NCBI GenBank assembly: GCA_027924585.1
Contig: BSBM01001441.1
Span: 1-64,000, forward strand
Origin: Larix kaempferi
Taxonomy: Eukaryota > Streptophyta > Pinopsida > Pinales > Pinaceae
Direction of reading: 5' to 3'
DNA length: 64,000 bases
This document shows positions 52,855 through 63,823 of this stretch, one piece after another. The notes beneath the pieces are model-generated. The model saw nothing but the letters and a program-made list of their open reading frames with translations, was not told the origin of the DNA and made no database searches. A program made the position numbers and the translations under genes. Every line of letters starts with the position of its first letter. Within the stretch, counting starts at the first letter, position 1.

Positions 52855-53240
52855 CCAAATCCCATAGAAGGGAAAATAAATGAAGTTTATGTCCTTCAAT
52901 ATTAAAAGGTAGAGGATGCCTACAAAATACCACCCTTGAGGATCCTTCAATCATCATTTTGTATGCAATTTGAATGGGTTGAATCTTTGGTTAAGTTTAA
53001 TTGATATCCTTACAACATGGACCTAAATGAATCATGGTATAATGTAAAAACTATAAGAACATCAAAATGAAAAAATGACCAAATATTAGGTTAAGAACAA
53101 TTTCAATGAGAGAAGAAAAATTCAGAGATATGGAGTAGAAGTTGGTTGGGTTTTATAGCCTTCCTTTCTCTAAGGGCATTAGGGAGGAAACCATTAATAA
53201 ACTAAAGGCTTTCAAAAAAGAAGCCTAATATTGAGAGAAA
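52855..53240 (+). pseudogene. LINE 5'-side remnant (segment A)
   Basis: Aligned with 60427-61450 of segment B (AGCCAAATCCC..., CCTACAAAATA, GGGCATTAGGGAGGAAACC), where it runs into recognisable LINE sequence. Here it is deleted internally and stops before any domain. Confidence 0.45.
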
Positions 53241-53278
53241 ACCACCATAGTCCCAGATAGGGAAGGAGCCTTTCTTTA

Positions 53279-53575
53279 TCAAAGATGTGACAAGGGATTT
53301 GGAAGTAGTCGAATGCATCTAATTGTCTTTATGATATCTCCAATATCATCATGTTGTAGCTTTCCATATGGCTTGTATTCTACCCACTTCCCATCATAAA
53401 GCAATTTATCAATAAACCCTTGAGATTTTGGTTTGAGTAGAAGAATTATTGACCTCTTCTCCATCTTAGAAGCTAAAAAATGTATAATAATGAGTTGGAA
53501 GAGATATTGAGCCATCATAAATAAGAGATCCTTATTTTGTTTGGAACCGTTATCTATAGATTGTTTGATCATCAA
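53279..53575 (-). other. Unassigned 98-codon open frame
   Basis: It encodes a Lys/Ile-rich sequence without a recognisable domain (LLKPKSQGFIDKLLYDGKW). Part of its complement (TTTGAGTAGAAGAATTATTGACC) recurs at 49219 and 58316 as a shared interspersed repeat. That makes a real gene unlikely. Confidence 0.2.
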
Positions 53576-53779
53576 AATTATGGAAAGGTAAATTCACACA
53601 TGAGGTAATGAATTGTCATGGAAGTATGATGCCTTGACAAGCCTTGTTTATCATTTCTCTCTCATTTAATGATTCTTCAACAAGCCTTGTTGATCATTTC
53701 TCCCTTGTTCACTTGGAATTCCACAAGTTAAATGCTAGGCCACCATGGTTGCTTCTTATTGGTTGTTTCTCCCTCAAGA

Positions 53780-54022
53780 TGGTTAGGTCAAATATGGAAC
53801 CACCATAGTTGGGGCCTTTGCACCATGGATGAGTGCAGAGGTGAATGCTCCTACAAAAATTCCATTGGCATTCCACTTGCCATGCTCACTGATTGCACCC
53901 TTGACACCCATGGTTTCTACAACATTAACCTCATGGATGGCTACAACCTTCCCATGTTCAGATCTCCCTGCAAAGGCTCGAGGAAATACATATATGTTGC
54001 TTGCACCAACAATTTGACCTAA
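53780..54022 (+). pseudogene. Thaumatin-like protein fragment
   Basis: One open frame reads LCTMDECRGECSY, then MLTDCTLDTHGFYNINLMDG followed by YNLPM. This matches the thaumatin/PR-5 family core (C-x-TGDC-G-x-C, then PATLAEFTL..FYD(V/I)SLVDGYNLPM), part of secreted apoplastic proteins with a glucan-binding cleft. Only about 70 of roughly 230 residues are present. The TGDC acid is changed, and there is neither a signal peptide nor the later cysteines. It ends at a TGA at 54018. It is a decayed gene piece. The other overlapping frame is a shadow. Confidence 0.7.
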
Positions 54023-55005
54023 TCTCTCAATCTTTTCTTCAAGTGAAGAATAAACATGGCTATGCCATGAAGATCATGTGATTTTGCTTCAACACACCTC
54101 AATATTGCTACACAAGATCCTATTGCAATCTCCATATGTGCAAACCCACTACTTTCTATTGCCTCTGTAAGAATGATTTTACCAAATCTTATAATAATGC
54201 TTATGATGATCCTACTAGCATCATTACATGCTTTAGAGCTGACTATGTCATCAAGTTCTTCCCTCATTAACAATTGTAGAATTATTATATTTTCATCTTC
54301 AGGGTTTAAATCCCTCTCAACACTACACTCCTTTATCCTTTCAGATCATAGGTGTTGATGAAAGTGTACTTGTAGTTTTTGTACAATCATAGGAATTAAT
54401 TATAGTCATATTAAATACTGAACAAAAACATGTGATATGTATTTTAGTTGCATAAGTATTTTGCAAGATATGCTTAGCTTTAATCACGTTGCATGTTGAG
54501 TTGTGTTCTAGTGACAACCATCATGGAAATTTTAGGGGCTAATCTTAGCCCATTTGCTAAGTTTAGGGGTTTCAAATTTTTAATGGGCTATTTTTTTTAT
54601 TAAACACCCGTTAGGTATGATTAGCCCACATTTTATTTATTTATTTATAATGAACATGAGGTTAGACCCATCGAATTTAGAAAGGGGAGCCAAGATAAAA
54701 CAATTTTGCCCCTCTAAAAATCTATTTAAACCTTTGTTCGCCCACGAAAATTGCTAGGTAGCTTACATTCACCCCCGATCTCTAGAAATGATAGTTGCTA
54801 GGGGCTATTTCACTCTTTATCTACCATGGAAATTGAAGTCGGAGTTACATTTGTCCATATTTTATGGGTTGAATATTGTTTTGCAAGTTGCTTAATGTCC
54901 ACATGAGAAGGGCACTTGATATTCTATCAGGCCTTATAGCAACTCATTTGCATCTAGGAGAGTTTAGAATCCTATCGGCTTAGATCCAAAGTTTCCCCAG
55001 GAAAC
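54023..55005. other. No gene recognised
   Basis: AT-rich spacer. Around 54530-54720 the words GGGCTAATCTTAGCCC, ATTAGCCC and AAACACCCGTTAGG give an LTR-like flavour, but no borders could be set. The overlapping open frames at 54019-54273 and 54173-54358 have no domain. Confidence 0.3.
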
Positions 55006-55245
55006 ATGAGGATTGTGAATCATGCAATCGACAATGCACCAATAACATTTTTGTGGGTGTTTGGGGCATCATGCATAAGGGGCCATGATTTGGGCATGCA
55101 AGGGGCCATGACATTGATTATAACCACTGCAATTTTGTTTCTACTTGTGTTTATGTTCTCCTTTCCAGGTCATGCCATGGGTGGAGCAAACTAGAATCCC
55201 ACTATCTTTGTTGCTTCTTTTTCTTTGGGTGTTGTTAGGTATTTT
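55006..55245 (+). pseudogene. SIP-type aquaporin, first-exon fragment
   Basis: The frame opens MRIVNHAIDNAPITFLWVFG and runs through a second hydrophobic stretch (LIITTAILFLLVFMF) to HAMGGAN, TAG, NPTIFVASF. SIP1 aquaporins of the plant MIP family have the same layout: a short N-terminus, TFLWV, a hydrophobic helix, then (L/M)GGA(S/N)FNPT.VA.F, with NPT in the first NPA box. The in-frame TAG stands exactly where the Phe before NPT is expected. SIPs are channel proteins of the endoplasmic reticulum membrane. Only about 80 of roughly 240 residues are seen and the second half is missing, so it is a pseudogene or an isolated exon. Confidence 0.65.
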
Positions 55246-55452
55246 GACATGTTGCTTGTTTTGTTTATTGAATTTTATGGTTCTCAAAGGTTTTTTATAG
55301 TAGTTTGTAGAAATTTGATTTCAACTTGCATGTTGCCAGTGGTTTGTAGAAACCTTAGAAAAGAATGCAGACTTTGTTTGAAGCATGGAGCTTTGTTTAT
55401 TGTATTTGTAGAAGCAGTCCCAGATTCTGTCCAATCTGCCTCGTTACTCTTC

Positions 55453-55522
55453 TACTAGCTCTGTCATAGTTTTGCATCTTACTCTTATACTAGCTCTGTC
55501 ATAGTTTTGCATCCTTCCTTTC
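55453..55522. repeat. 35-bp tandem duplication
   Basis: TACTAGCTCTGTCATAGTTT recurs at 55453 and 55488 in an uninterrupted pair with one or two changes. Confidence 0.85.
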
Positions 55523-57359
55523 ATGGATTTAAATACTTGAACCAATGTATTAACATCACCACATTCTCAACGACCTACATGTTTTTTTTTTGCATGGAAA
55601 TATATCATGCATAGTGGGGTTGTTTTTTAATTAGATTTGGAAGCATGTGGATAATATCTAGTTGAATAAACATTTGTTAACTAACTTGGAACAACTTTCC
55701 ATATAGAGTGGCAATTATTTTTTAGAATAGTTCCAAGTACATTGAAATAAACCATACACATTTAGAGTTTTTAACCCTCTAATTTGGTAAGGTGTGTGCA
55801 TAAATGAGGTGTTGATGGGCCCTTATAATAGCATAGAGAGCCAAATGAGGATTGAGGTGTTGGTGGGCCCTTGTATTAATATTGATCTATTTGTTGTGGT
55901 GATGAAAAAATTGTTTATTGTTTTCCAAGAATATTCCTAGCATACAGTGAATGTCTATGTATTGTGATAGTTAGAGTGAGGTACCAATCTACCACCAAAA
56001 GAGGACTTGTTATGTGATGATTTATTAATATTGATCTCCTATTTAGTATTTTTTGTATATGTTTTCCTATTACTATATATGGTTTTAGACTTTGTCAAAA
56101 AATTCGCCAAGACTTCACAATATTTTATAATTTAGTACAAGATTCACCAAGACTTAAGTTTTTATAATTTAGTTAAAAATTTGCCAAGATTTTACAAGGT
56201 TTTATACGTTAGTGAAATATTTGCCAAGTCTGATTTTACAAGTTTATATAATTCATTAAGAGATTCGCCAAAAAATTATATATACATAATATAACATTGA
56301 TAAAATAACCTTCATATTTTCCTATATATCATAATATAATATAACATTGATAAAATAGCCTTCATATTTTCTTATATATCATGGGGATTCACCCATTTAT
56401 TATACATAGAAATTTAGGGGGGTTCTTAAAATTTTCCCTGACAACCATGGAACTGTTGTTGTGACAATGACCCATGTTCAAATCTTAATAGGCATGCTCC
56501 CTCATTGCGTAGGTTTTCCGAATGTGTATATTGATATTGGTCTAGCGAATTAGTTCAAACAATTATTGAGAATATATACAACATATCATTCTTCACTTAA
56601 GTGCACAAGGGTAAGACACATTATTACAATGTTTATGGTCCCTAAAAAAGATGGGATCACATTTAAAAAAATAGAATCTTGTTATTTTGTTTTCTTATTC
56701 TTGGTATTTAGATTTCGTATTTGTGTGGTAAAACAATGTTTTTGGAAGGATTTATTATGTATATCATAGTAGATGTCTACAATTGGAAAGGTTGGTACCT
56801 AGAAGGGACTATTAGTTGGAGACTGATAACCCTTAATAGTTAGAGCAAAGGAGTTACTATGCATTCAAAGAGTTCAATGCCATATTATGGTTTTAATGTT
56901 TAAGGTGTTTAATCATAATACTTTTGATATTTCATTGTTTGAATGGAGGGACATATTCCCAATAATAATCCAGATTTAGTTTGAAATGGTTGAAAATGAC
57001 AATTGCGTTCCTCCATCTATAATTGTAGTCCTTAGTATCTCATATATGATTACAAAACATTCTCAATAATTTTCTTGAAAAAGGGCACTTTCAAAAGCAT
57101 TATTTTAGGCTAGCATACTTTGTTTGTGAAAATTGATTAATAAATGATTAGTTTTTTTTTTAAAATCTAATGTATATCGAAAGAAATAAAATTAAGGTTG
57201 CATAAGTGCTTGTTAGGGGTTCAAAACTAGTCCTAAAAGTTGAATTTTGTGACAATTAGAAGAACACAATTCCTTTTTTTTCTAATGAAGGATGTACTTA
57301 ATTTACTTTTGTTAATTGAAATACAATTATTTATTACAACTTTTTTTATCATGGAAGAG

Positions 57360-57397
<38 letters not shown>

Positions 57398-57879
57398 TTG
57401 AAATTAAGATCAACTCTTCAAATATAATCAAAGAATAGAAGATTAATCATGACCAAATTTCTAATGAAACATAATAAAATACATGAGTGGTCAATGTGGG
57501 CCAAGTCACCCAAAAGTACACAGGATAAATTACCAAAGTAAAGTATGTTGAAGTACAACTATAAAACATGTTTATGCATGTTCACTAAACTAAGTCACAT
57601 CATTGATATTTAGATTTGGTGTGTGTGTTCCAACTATTATTAGAAGATTGCAATATGCTCATTAACATGCTACAAATTTGTGATTGCTTATCCTATGGAA
57701 TGAAAGTAATGAAAGTAGAGAGAAAATTCATGAAGGATAAAATCTAGATATTCTACATCTTATGCATTTTTTTCCTTGATGTGGATCTCATGAAACTAGG
57801 AATCATATTGGAAATTAGACATGCTTAATATCTATAAATGTAAGGAATTAACTCATGGCTAAAGTAATGACTAACATAC
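55523..57879. other. AT-rich spacer with several simple repeats
   Basis: No gene. It contains degenerate repeats of TTCGCCAAGA...TTTTATAATTTAGT at 56095-56275 (about five units), a 50-bp tandem duplication at 56291-56390, and a (TA)n run at 57365-57396. TGTTG(A/G)TGGGCCCTT occurs twice near 55811 and 55858. Confidence 0.45.
56291..56390. repeat. 50-bp tandem duplication
   Basis: ATAACATTGATAAAATA recurs at 56291 and 56341 with two or three substitutions over the unit. Confidence 0.85.
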
Positions 57880-58200
57880 TATAAGTATAGGAAAGTAAAT
57901 TGCAGCAAATGCATAATCATGAACTTCATATCGACGTTATAATTAATAGATTGAAGGAAACAAAAATTAAAGATATAAGAACTAAGCTTGTAAGTCTAAG
58001 AAAGTAAATGACATAACTACAACTAAGAACCTTGAATTTATACACCAAATGTAAATGTAAATGGATACCAAAATTAAAGAATGCATCTTTCTAAGAATAC
58101 AAGGAAGAAGAAACCTTGTCATTAAATGATATGAATTGGTTTATAAAAAAATTAGGGTTTTGCTTCTTAGGAATGAATAATGATAAGTACACATTTTATA

Positions 58201-58280
58201 TTCATATCGTTTGAAATCATTCTTAATCATTAGGTCTATATTCATATCGTTTGAAATCATTCTACCTTCTTCTTATCACA
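58201..58280. repeat. 40-bp tandem duplication
   Basis: ATTCATATCGTTTGAAATCA recurs at 58201 and 58241, perfect over the repeated part. Confidence 0.85.
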
Positions 58281-58569
58281 AAATAATTAATTAATAATAT
58301 TTAAGCTTTGGGCTTGAGTAGAATAACTATTGACCTTTTATCCATCTAAGACACTAAAGAATGTATGAGAAGCTAGAGAAGTTATAAGAATGAGTTGGAA
58401 GATTATTGAGATGGAAAGAAGAATGGAAAGGTAAAATCATCAAGTACGTTGAGACAAATTGTGAGTGATACTCAATTCCAAATGTATATGGAAATCGACT
58501 ACTAGTAGTTGGAATAAACTATTAGTGTAGCAAACATACCTTATTTGTAGATTTCCTTTGCAAATCCAA

Positions 58570-58890
58570 CATGGATTTTGATAAATTATTGGAATTGCAA
58601 GTTTTGATTGTCGAAATCGTAGAATGGAGTTGTTTCAAGATGAATCAAGGCGTATAAATCCATCTACAATGTCAAAATTTCTTAAAAAACAAAATTCCAT
58701 TGTCAAAATTGCAACTTTTCATCGTCAAGGAATTTTGACAAGTTGTTGGAATTACAAGTTTTGATTGTTGACATCACAATATGAAGTTGTTCCAAAATGA
58801 GTGAAGGCCTATAAATCCATCTACAATGTGAAAATTTCCAAACTAATAGAATTACATTGTAAAAAGTAGCAACATTATTGTGTTTTTTTG
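58570..58890. repeat. Diverged 159-bp tandem duplication
   Basis: ATTTTGATAAATTATTGGAA (58572) and ATTTTGACAAGTTGTTGGAA (58731) start parallel stretches that share GTTTTGATTGT and ATAAATCCATCTACAATGT. Segment A has this sequence once. Confidence 0.7.
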
Positions 58891-59383
58891 TTTATTTTTT
58901 ATAAATAGAATTTGGGTGACAGCCAAATCTCAAATACTTCGACCTTGGAGGAGTCATAGAACGTTGTAGGGTTTCACTTTACAATGTTGGAACCCATAAG
59001 TCTCAAACATTGATTACCCATCCTTCAACAAACACAAATTATCCATTATAGAATGCCATTGGACAATCAACGAAGCTTGGGCTAATCAAATGCTTACCTA
59101 GTAATTAAATAAACCATTTATAAATTGCCCATTCATGTGATATTTCCTTCATTCCAAGCTTCTTGTGCATATGACCACACTCCAATCCAACCTTGAACCC
59201 CATTGTTGACTTTTGTAAACCTACCTTTGAAGGAGAAGACTGCTACAGAAATAAATTGTTTCATGGTAGTTTAAGTTGAAGTGGAGAGTGACCAACTCTA
59301 AAGTGAGTATTCACATCTACCATTGCTTTTGCCACGTACTGTCCCTATAGGTTACGTTTTGTTAACTAATACAATCAACAGTT

Positions 59384-59455
59384 GCGTTTGTAGTCCAACG
59401 GTTAGGATAGTTTCCTTCCAAGCAATAGACCCAGGTTCGACTCCCGGCAGACGCA
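59384..59455 (+). tRNA. tRNA-Gly(UCC), nuclear type, copy B
   Basis: 72 nt with the same anticodon loop CTTCCAA and perfect acceptor GCGTTTG/CAGACGC, discriminator A, and a TTTT terminator 4 bp downstream. The anticodon stem GTTTC/GCAAT has a T-C mismatch and the T stem CCAGG/CCCGG an A-C mismatch. The end and terminator are therefore better than in copy A but the stems are worse. It may be a decaying gene. Confidence 0.8.
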
Positions 59456-59623
59456 TGTTTTGTTGTCTAGAATTTTTACACAAGTGATTCTATTGTTGGC
59501 TATGGTTTTTTGAAATGTTTTTGGTGAAGAATTGTTGCCGCTGCTATTTAAAAACGACTTCTGTTGTGCAACAACAACCAGTTTTAAAACAGGATCGAAA
59601 GTATATTTTTTCTAAAAGTGAAA

Positions 59624-59690
59624 TTCCGTTGCCGGGATTTGAACCCGGGTCCCTTAGGTGAGAGCCGTCAAATTAGTACGCTCTGTCCAG
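59624..59690 (-). pseudogene. tRNA-Glu(CUC)-like remnant B
   Basis: On the minus strand the 3' half of tRNA-Glu is clear: GGCTCTCACC anticodon loop (CUC), T arm CCCGGGTTCAAATCCCGG, and acceptor CAACGGAA. The 5' half (D arm) has been replaced by unrelated sequence. It faces tRNA-Gly copy B about 170 bp away. Confidence 0.65.
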
Positions 59691-60426
59691 GTAATCATCT
59701 ATTCACAACAAAGAATTGTAAGCATTGGTCATAGTCTTAAATTAGTGCTAAGATCATTTATGCATAGATTTGCTAAGGATTAGTTTTTTGGATAGATATG
59801 TTGTTATAGCTTTAGTTTGTGGCATTTTGTGTTTTACCTCTTCCTTGAGCCTCCTATAATTTTCCTAACTTTTTTTAAGAGTCACTTACCTTTCTCTTAA
59901 TAGTTTCAAAAGGCTCTTTACTCTTCTAACCATAGTAAAGACGTTTTTCTAAGAAATGAGTTTAATATTTTTATAGCAGTTTGAATATATGACCTCATTT
60001 TTTAGATGTAGATATGCACACCAAATCTATGGAGATTTTGACTTTGAATCCAGGACTTGGAACTTCTCATTGTATTCTTTGATTGTCAAGTCTCTTTTGG
60101 AATTAGTGCATGAGTTGAACATTATAGGGCACATCCTACTTACAATCTCATCTCTAAGTTAATCCATTTGAAAATTGTTCAAAAATCTCTTTGATTTTTA
60201 TAGATCCATTCCTCACCCTTTATATGGGATACCCTATCTAAATGTTGCAGGCCAAAATTAATTTATCCTCTTAATTGCAAATGCGTTTCACCTTGAAAGA
60301 TAACTTGATCTTGCTTAGCCATCTCATGACTCAAAAGAGGACACAAAACATTACGAGTCTATTTACATGGAGCCAAGGGAGTATATTAAGGATAGTGGTA
60401 GGAAATAAACTATAAATTGACTCTTA

Positions 60427-63200
60427 TTGAAGCCAAATCCCAAAGAAGGGAAAATAAATGAAGCTACTATCCTTCAAAACCAAAAGGTAGAAGATGCCTA
60501 CAAAATATCACCCCTAAGGATGAATTTGCTTGAATCAAAATTTAACTTATTTTTTCACAAGAAACTATGGTCGAGGCAAACTTATGCATTTTCATTTGTT
60601 CAAAATCGTGTTGGGAGTTTAGAACCCTAAGCTTTATAGGTCATTTTGGTGGCCTAATAATTTGATAGATCTCATACTTTTGATTTAAGGAAGTTTCTTA
60701 CCTAAACCATGCCATCAAGTCTCACTAAACCATCGAGTATCACTAAAGTCAACATAATTTAATATGGTTTGCCCTTATTGAATGTTTATGGTCTTCCTTC
60801 AAACTTGAAAGTGTTCTAGGAAGAATTGGTGGGGGTTGGGGTCTTAGGTATTCTAAATTTGGTTTTAGGAGGATAAATGAATTTGATCATTTCTAACCAT
60901 CAGATCTAGAAGGATAGTGTTAAAAGGAACCCCTAGTTGAGTTATCCCACATATTTGAATCCAATCATCTTGTTTACATTGATTCTATTGAGGCCTCAAG
61001 CACTTAGAGCAATCATAAGGTAGGTTCTAGTGCAATTGCAAAGAGATTAGATTAGTTTCCTGTCAAGAACAATCTCATAGTAGCTCTAGATTATTATCGG
61101 ACCATTATCATGGAGGTAGGTAGGTTTGTTCATTTCCCAATATTGCTAGAAATGGGAACAAGAGGTAAGAATCATGCTTCACCTTTCAAGTTCAATCATT
61201 ATTGTATGCAATATGAAGAGTACAAATATTTTGTTAAGTTCAGTCGAGATCCTTACAAAATGGACATAAAGGAATCATGGTGCAATGAAACAACACTACA
61301 AACATCAATATACAACTAAATATTGAGTTAAGAACAATCTCAATCAGAGAATCAAAATTGAGAGATATGGAGCTAAATTTGGTGGGATTCTATAGCATCT
61401 CTTTCACTAAGGGCATTAGGGAGGAAACCATTAAGTAACTAGAGGCTTTCAAAAAGGAGAAGCAAAGTTTATTGGCCTAGAAAGAGGCTAGATGGAGGTG
61501 GGAAAACAAGGCCATTTCACTTCAAGAATGGGATGAAAACACATCCCTTTTCTATAGGCAAGATCAAAGCACTATATGGAGGATGAAGGATATTCATGGA
61601 AGAGAGTGTAATTCCTTTAAAGGCTTCTTAGAGGAGGAAAAAGATGCTATAAGTCTATTTACATGGATCCAAGGAAGGAGAATAGTATGGATATATTGGC
61701 AATAATTTCACAATTTGGTAGAATGGTTTCTCCATAGGACAATGAAATATTATTCCAACATGTATCTAAAGAGGTAAGGAGGTTGGGAGCTTGTTTCTTT
61801 ACATGGATCCAAGGAAGGAGAATAGTATGGATATATTGGCTATAATTTCACAATTTGGTAGAATGGTTTCTCCATAGGACAATGAAAGATTATTCCAACA
61901 TGTATCTAAAGAGGTAAGGAGGTTGGGAGCTTGTTTCAAGTAGAAAGGTAAGATTAATGGGTGGCTAACTAAACTTTTCAATGGGTTTTATGATCTAGTG
62001 GAGGATGATTTTCTTAAAGCAATGGAAACATCTAGGGTGAGTGGGAAGATACTAAGGGCCATGAATTCAACCTATATTTTGAATATTCCCAAAGTCTCAA
62101 GACTAGATAGTTTCGACCTTTTCATACTTATATCACTTTGAAATGTAGTGTACAAGATTATAGCCAAAACCATTGCAATGAAGATAAAATGTGTCTTGTC
62201 GTGTTCCATTTTGGGTTTCTTTTCGATAGAAAGATTCATGATGTACCGGAATCGACCGACACATGACATCCTCCATTCAATCAAGCCTTATAGTGAAATT
62301 AGATTTGTTTAATACAAATAACAAAATCAACTATCTCTTCTTATTAATGTCAATGCTCCACATAGGATTTTATGTAAAATTTATAAATTGGGTGAGTGGA
62401 AGGATGTTTATATTCAATTAGTTTTATAGTAATTATCAATGGTGTTGCTTCAAGCTTCTTTTAATTTGTCAATTGGGACTAGCTTGGGTGGTTGGGAAGA
62501 AGATTGTTATCCTCCCCACTTGGGTTGAAATCTCGCTAGTGACATGTTGTGCTCTTCATGAGACAATTTTTAATACGACCTTGAGCCTTGAAGATCAATT
62601 TGGTTTACCTTGGATACCATCCTCTGAATAAGGGGAATTACTTGAGGGTTTCCTTGGGAAATGGATCTCATATAAAAAGTTTCTTTCAATCTAACAAGGG
62701 TTTGAGGAAGGGGTGCCCTCATTTCCTTTTTTTCTTTTAGTACCTAAGAGCTTAATTGGATTTATAAAGCATGAAAAATCCATGGGAGTCTAAAAGTGAT
62801 CAAGATGGTTGAGAACCTTCTCATTATTCATTTTCTTTTTGTTGATAGCAATCTCTTGTTTAGTAATGGAATTGTGATGAAAACCAAATCCTTGAGGATG
62901 ATTTTGAAGATCTTCTACTTATCAATGGGATTTTAAAGGTCATTCAAGCTTATTGGATGGATCTAGCCCTAATTTGAAATAGTATTCTTTGGATAATTGA
63001 GTTAATTTTTTTAGAATTGCGTGGAAATGAAAAAAAGAAGCATGATTTCCCTTTGTTAAATGGAATAAGATTACATTGGCCTAAACTAGATGGAGGGTGG
63101 AGTCTTAAATATGAATCTATGTTCTCTTATGTCGTGGTATTTATAGTGCTATGGAGGATTATTTAAAGGAAAGGATTTTGGAATAATACTATTATCTCAA
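60427..63200 (+). pseudogene. LINE (L1-type) ORF2 remnant
   Basis: In broken frames the plus strand shows the pre-RT region (ARWRWENKAISLQEWDENTS, like W...GD.NT.FFH), then NIPKVSRLDSF, followed by CNVVYKIIAKTIAMKIK (RT block LCNVxYKIIxKxIAxRLK). The RQxHDxL-like RPTHDILHSIK, a GCP-box echo and the catalytic region HFLFVDSNLLFSNG (normally FADD/FVDD) come next. Stops and frameshifts are frequent and a 140-bp duplication lies inside. The 5' endonuclease is not recognisable. Compared with the LINE at 29 kb it is older and from a different lineage. Confidence 0.75.
61658..61937. repeat. 140-bp tandem duplication in the LINE
   Basis: TTTACATGGATCCAAGGAAG recurs at 61658 and 61798. The two units differ at only two positions. 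Confidence 0.9.
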
Positions 63201-63538
63201 AGTACATTCCATCTGAACCTCATGGATTAGATTAGGACTCATGCTAATTTATGAACATGGGGGTCTATATTTTCAAAATCATTGGTCTCAAGTTTTTGTT
63301 TGAATTGAAATCATTTGACATGGATATAAGGGGATCAAACTTAAATTAGGATAGTATTGGACCCATGGATTCAGTTGGAGTTAGATTATTGGATGCCTCG
63401 GTATCTGGTATAGGCCATAAATTAAGTATACTTTGAAATAGGTTTATGGAAAAGTCATATTAAGTAGTTGGGGACCAAATTGATTATTTAGTGAAGCTTT
63501 AGGATTTGAGAATAGATAATTTCATGAATGTGATTTTT
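63201..63538. other. No gene recognised
   Basis: AT-rich sequence that may be the degraded 3' part of the LINE. No motif was seen. Confidence 0.25.
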
Positions 63539-63823
63539 TTAAGCATTAGCTATCAAAGTCTCCCATATTTCTTGGGAACAAGGATACCCTGATATGGGAT
63601 TCCAAGCCCTACTTGGGGGATTTTTTCTTTTAGCCTTAGATAGAAATCCCTTTTCTTTGAAATTGAAGGCATGGTAGATATATGGTGGTGGAGGAAAGTA
63701 TTGAGTGCTAACATTTGAAAAAAAAAACTCATTTTCCACGTGTATTTCTCTCAAGAAAAATTCGTCACTTGAGACGGCAAGAACCCAATAAATATCTCCA
63801 TTGTAAGGAGAAGGAGAAGACAT
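63539..63823 (-). other. Unassigned 94-codon open frame
   Basis: A TATAAATTCC box and a plausible start context lie upstream on the minus strand (about 63880). The product has no domain I recognise (MSSPSPYNGDIYWVLAV at the N-terminus, FPPPPYIYH in the middle). Codon use is not obviously coding. It may be a retroelement or gene fragment. Confidence 0.25.

Larger units (their letters stand above)
48640..53240. repeat. Paralogous segment A
   Basis: This aligns in the same order with segment B (57880-61470). Shared landmarks are AAGAAAGTAAATGACATAAC, CTAGGGTTTTGCTT, the tRNA-Gly gene, the tRNA-Glu remnant, CTTCTAACTATGGTAA, TTGGAATTAGTGCATGAG, AGCCAAATCCC and GGGCATTAGGGAGGAAACC. A has about 1.7 kb extra between the tRNAs and the TTGGAATTAGTG block. 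The copies are clearly diverged, so the duplication is old. Confidence 0.75.
57880..61470. repeat. Paralogous segment B
   Basis: Diverged copy of segment A, with tRNA-Gly copy B, the tRNA-Glu remnant and the LINE 5' side in the same order. It has its own local duplications (40 bp at 58201, about 159 bp at 58570) that A lacks. Confidence 0.75.

Noticed and set aside
63539-63823. Idea that the 94-codon frame is a V-ATPase subunit C start (YWVLAV)
   Set aside because: Only a short YWV match. The residues that should follow are not there.
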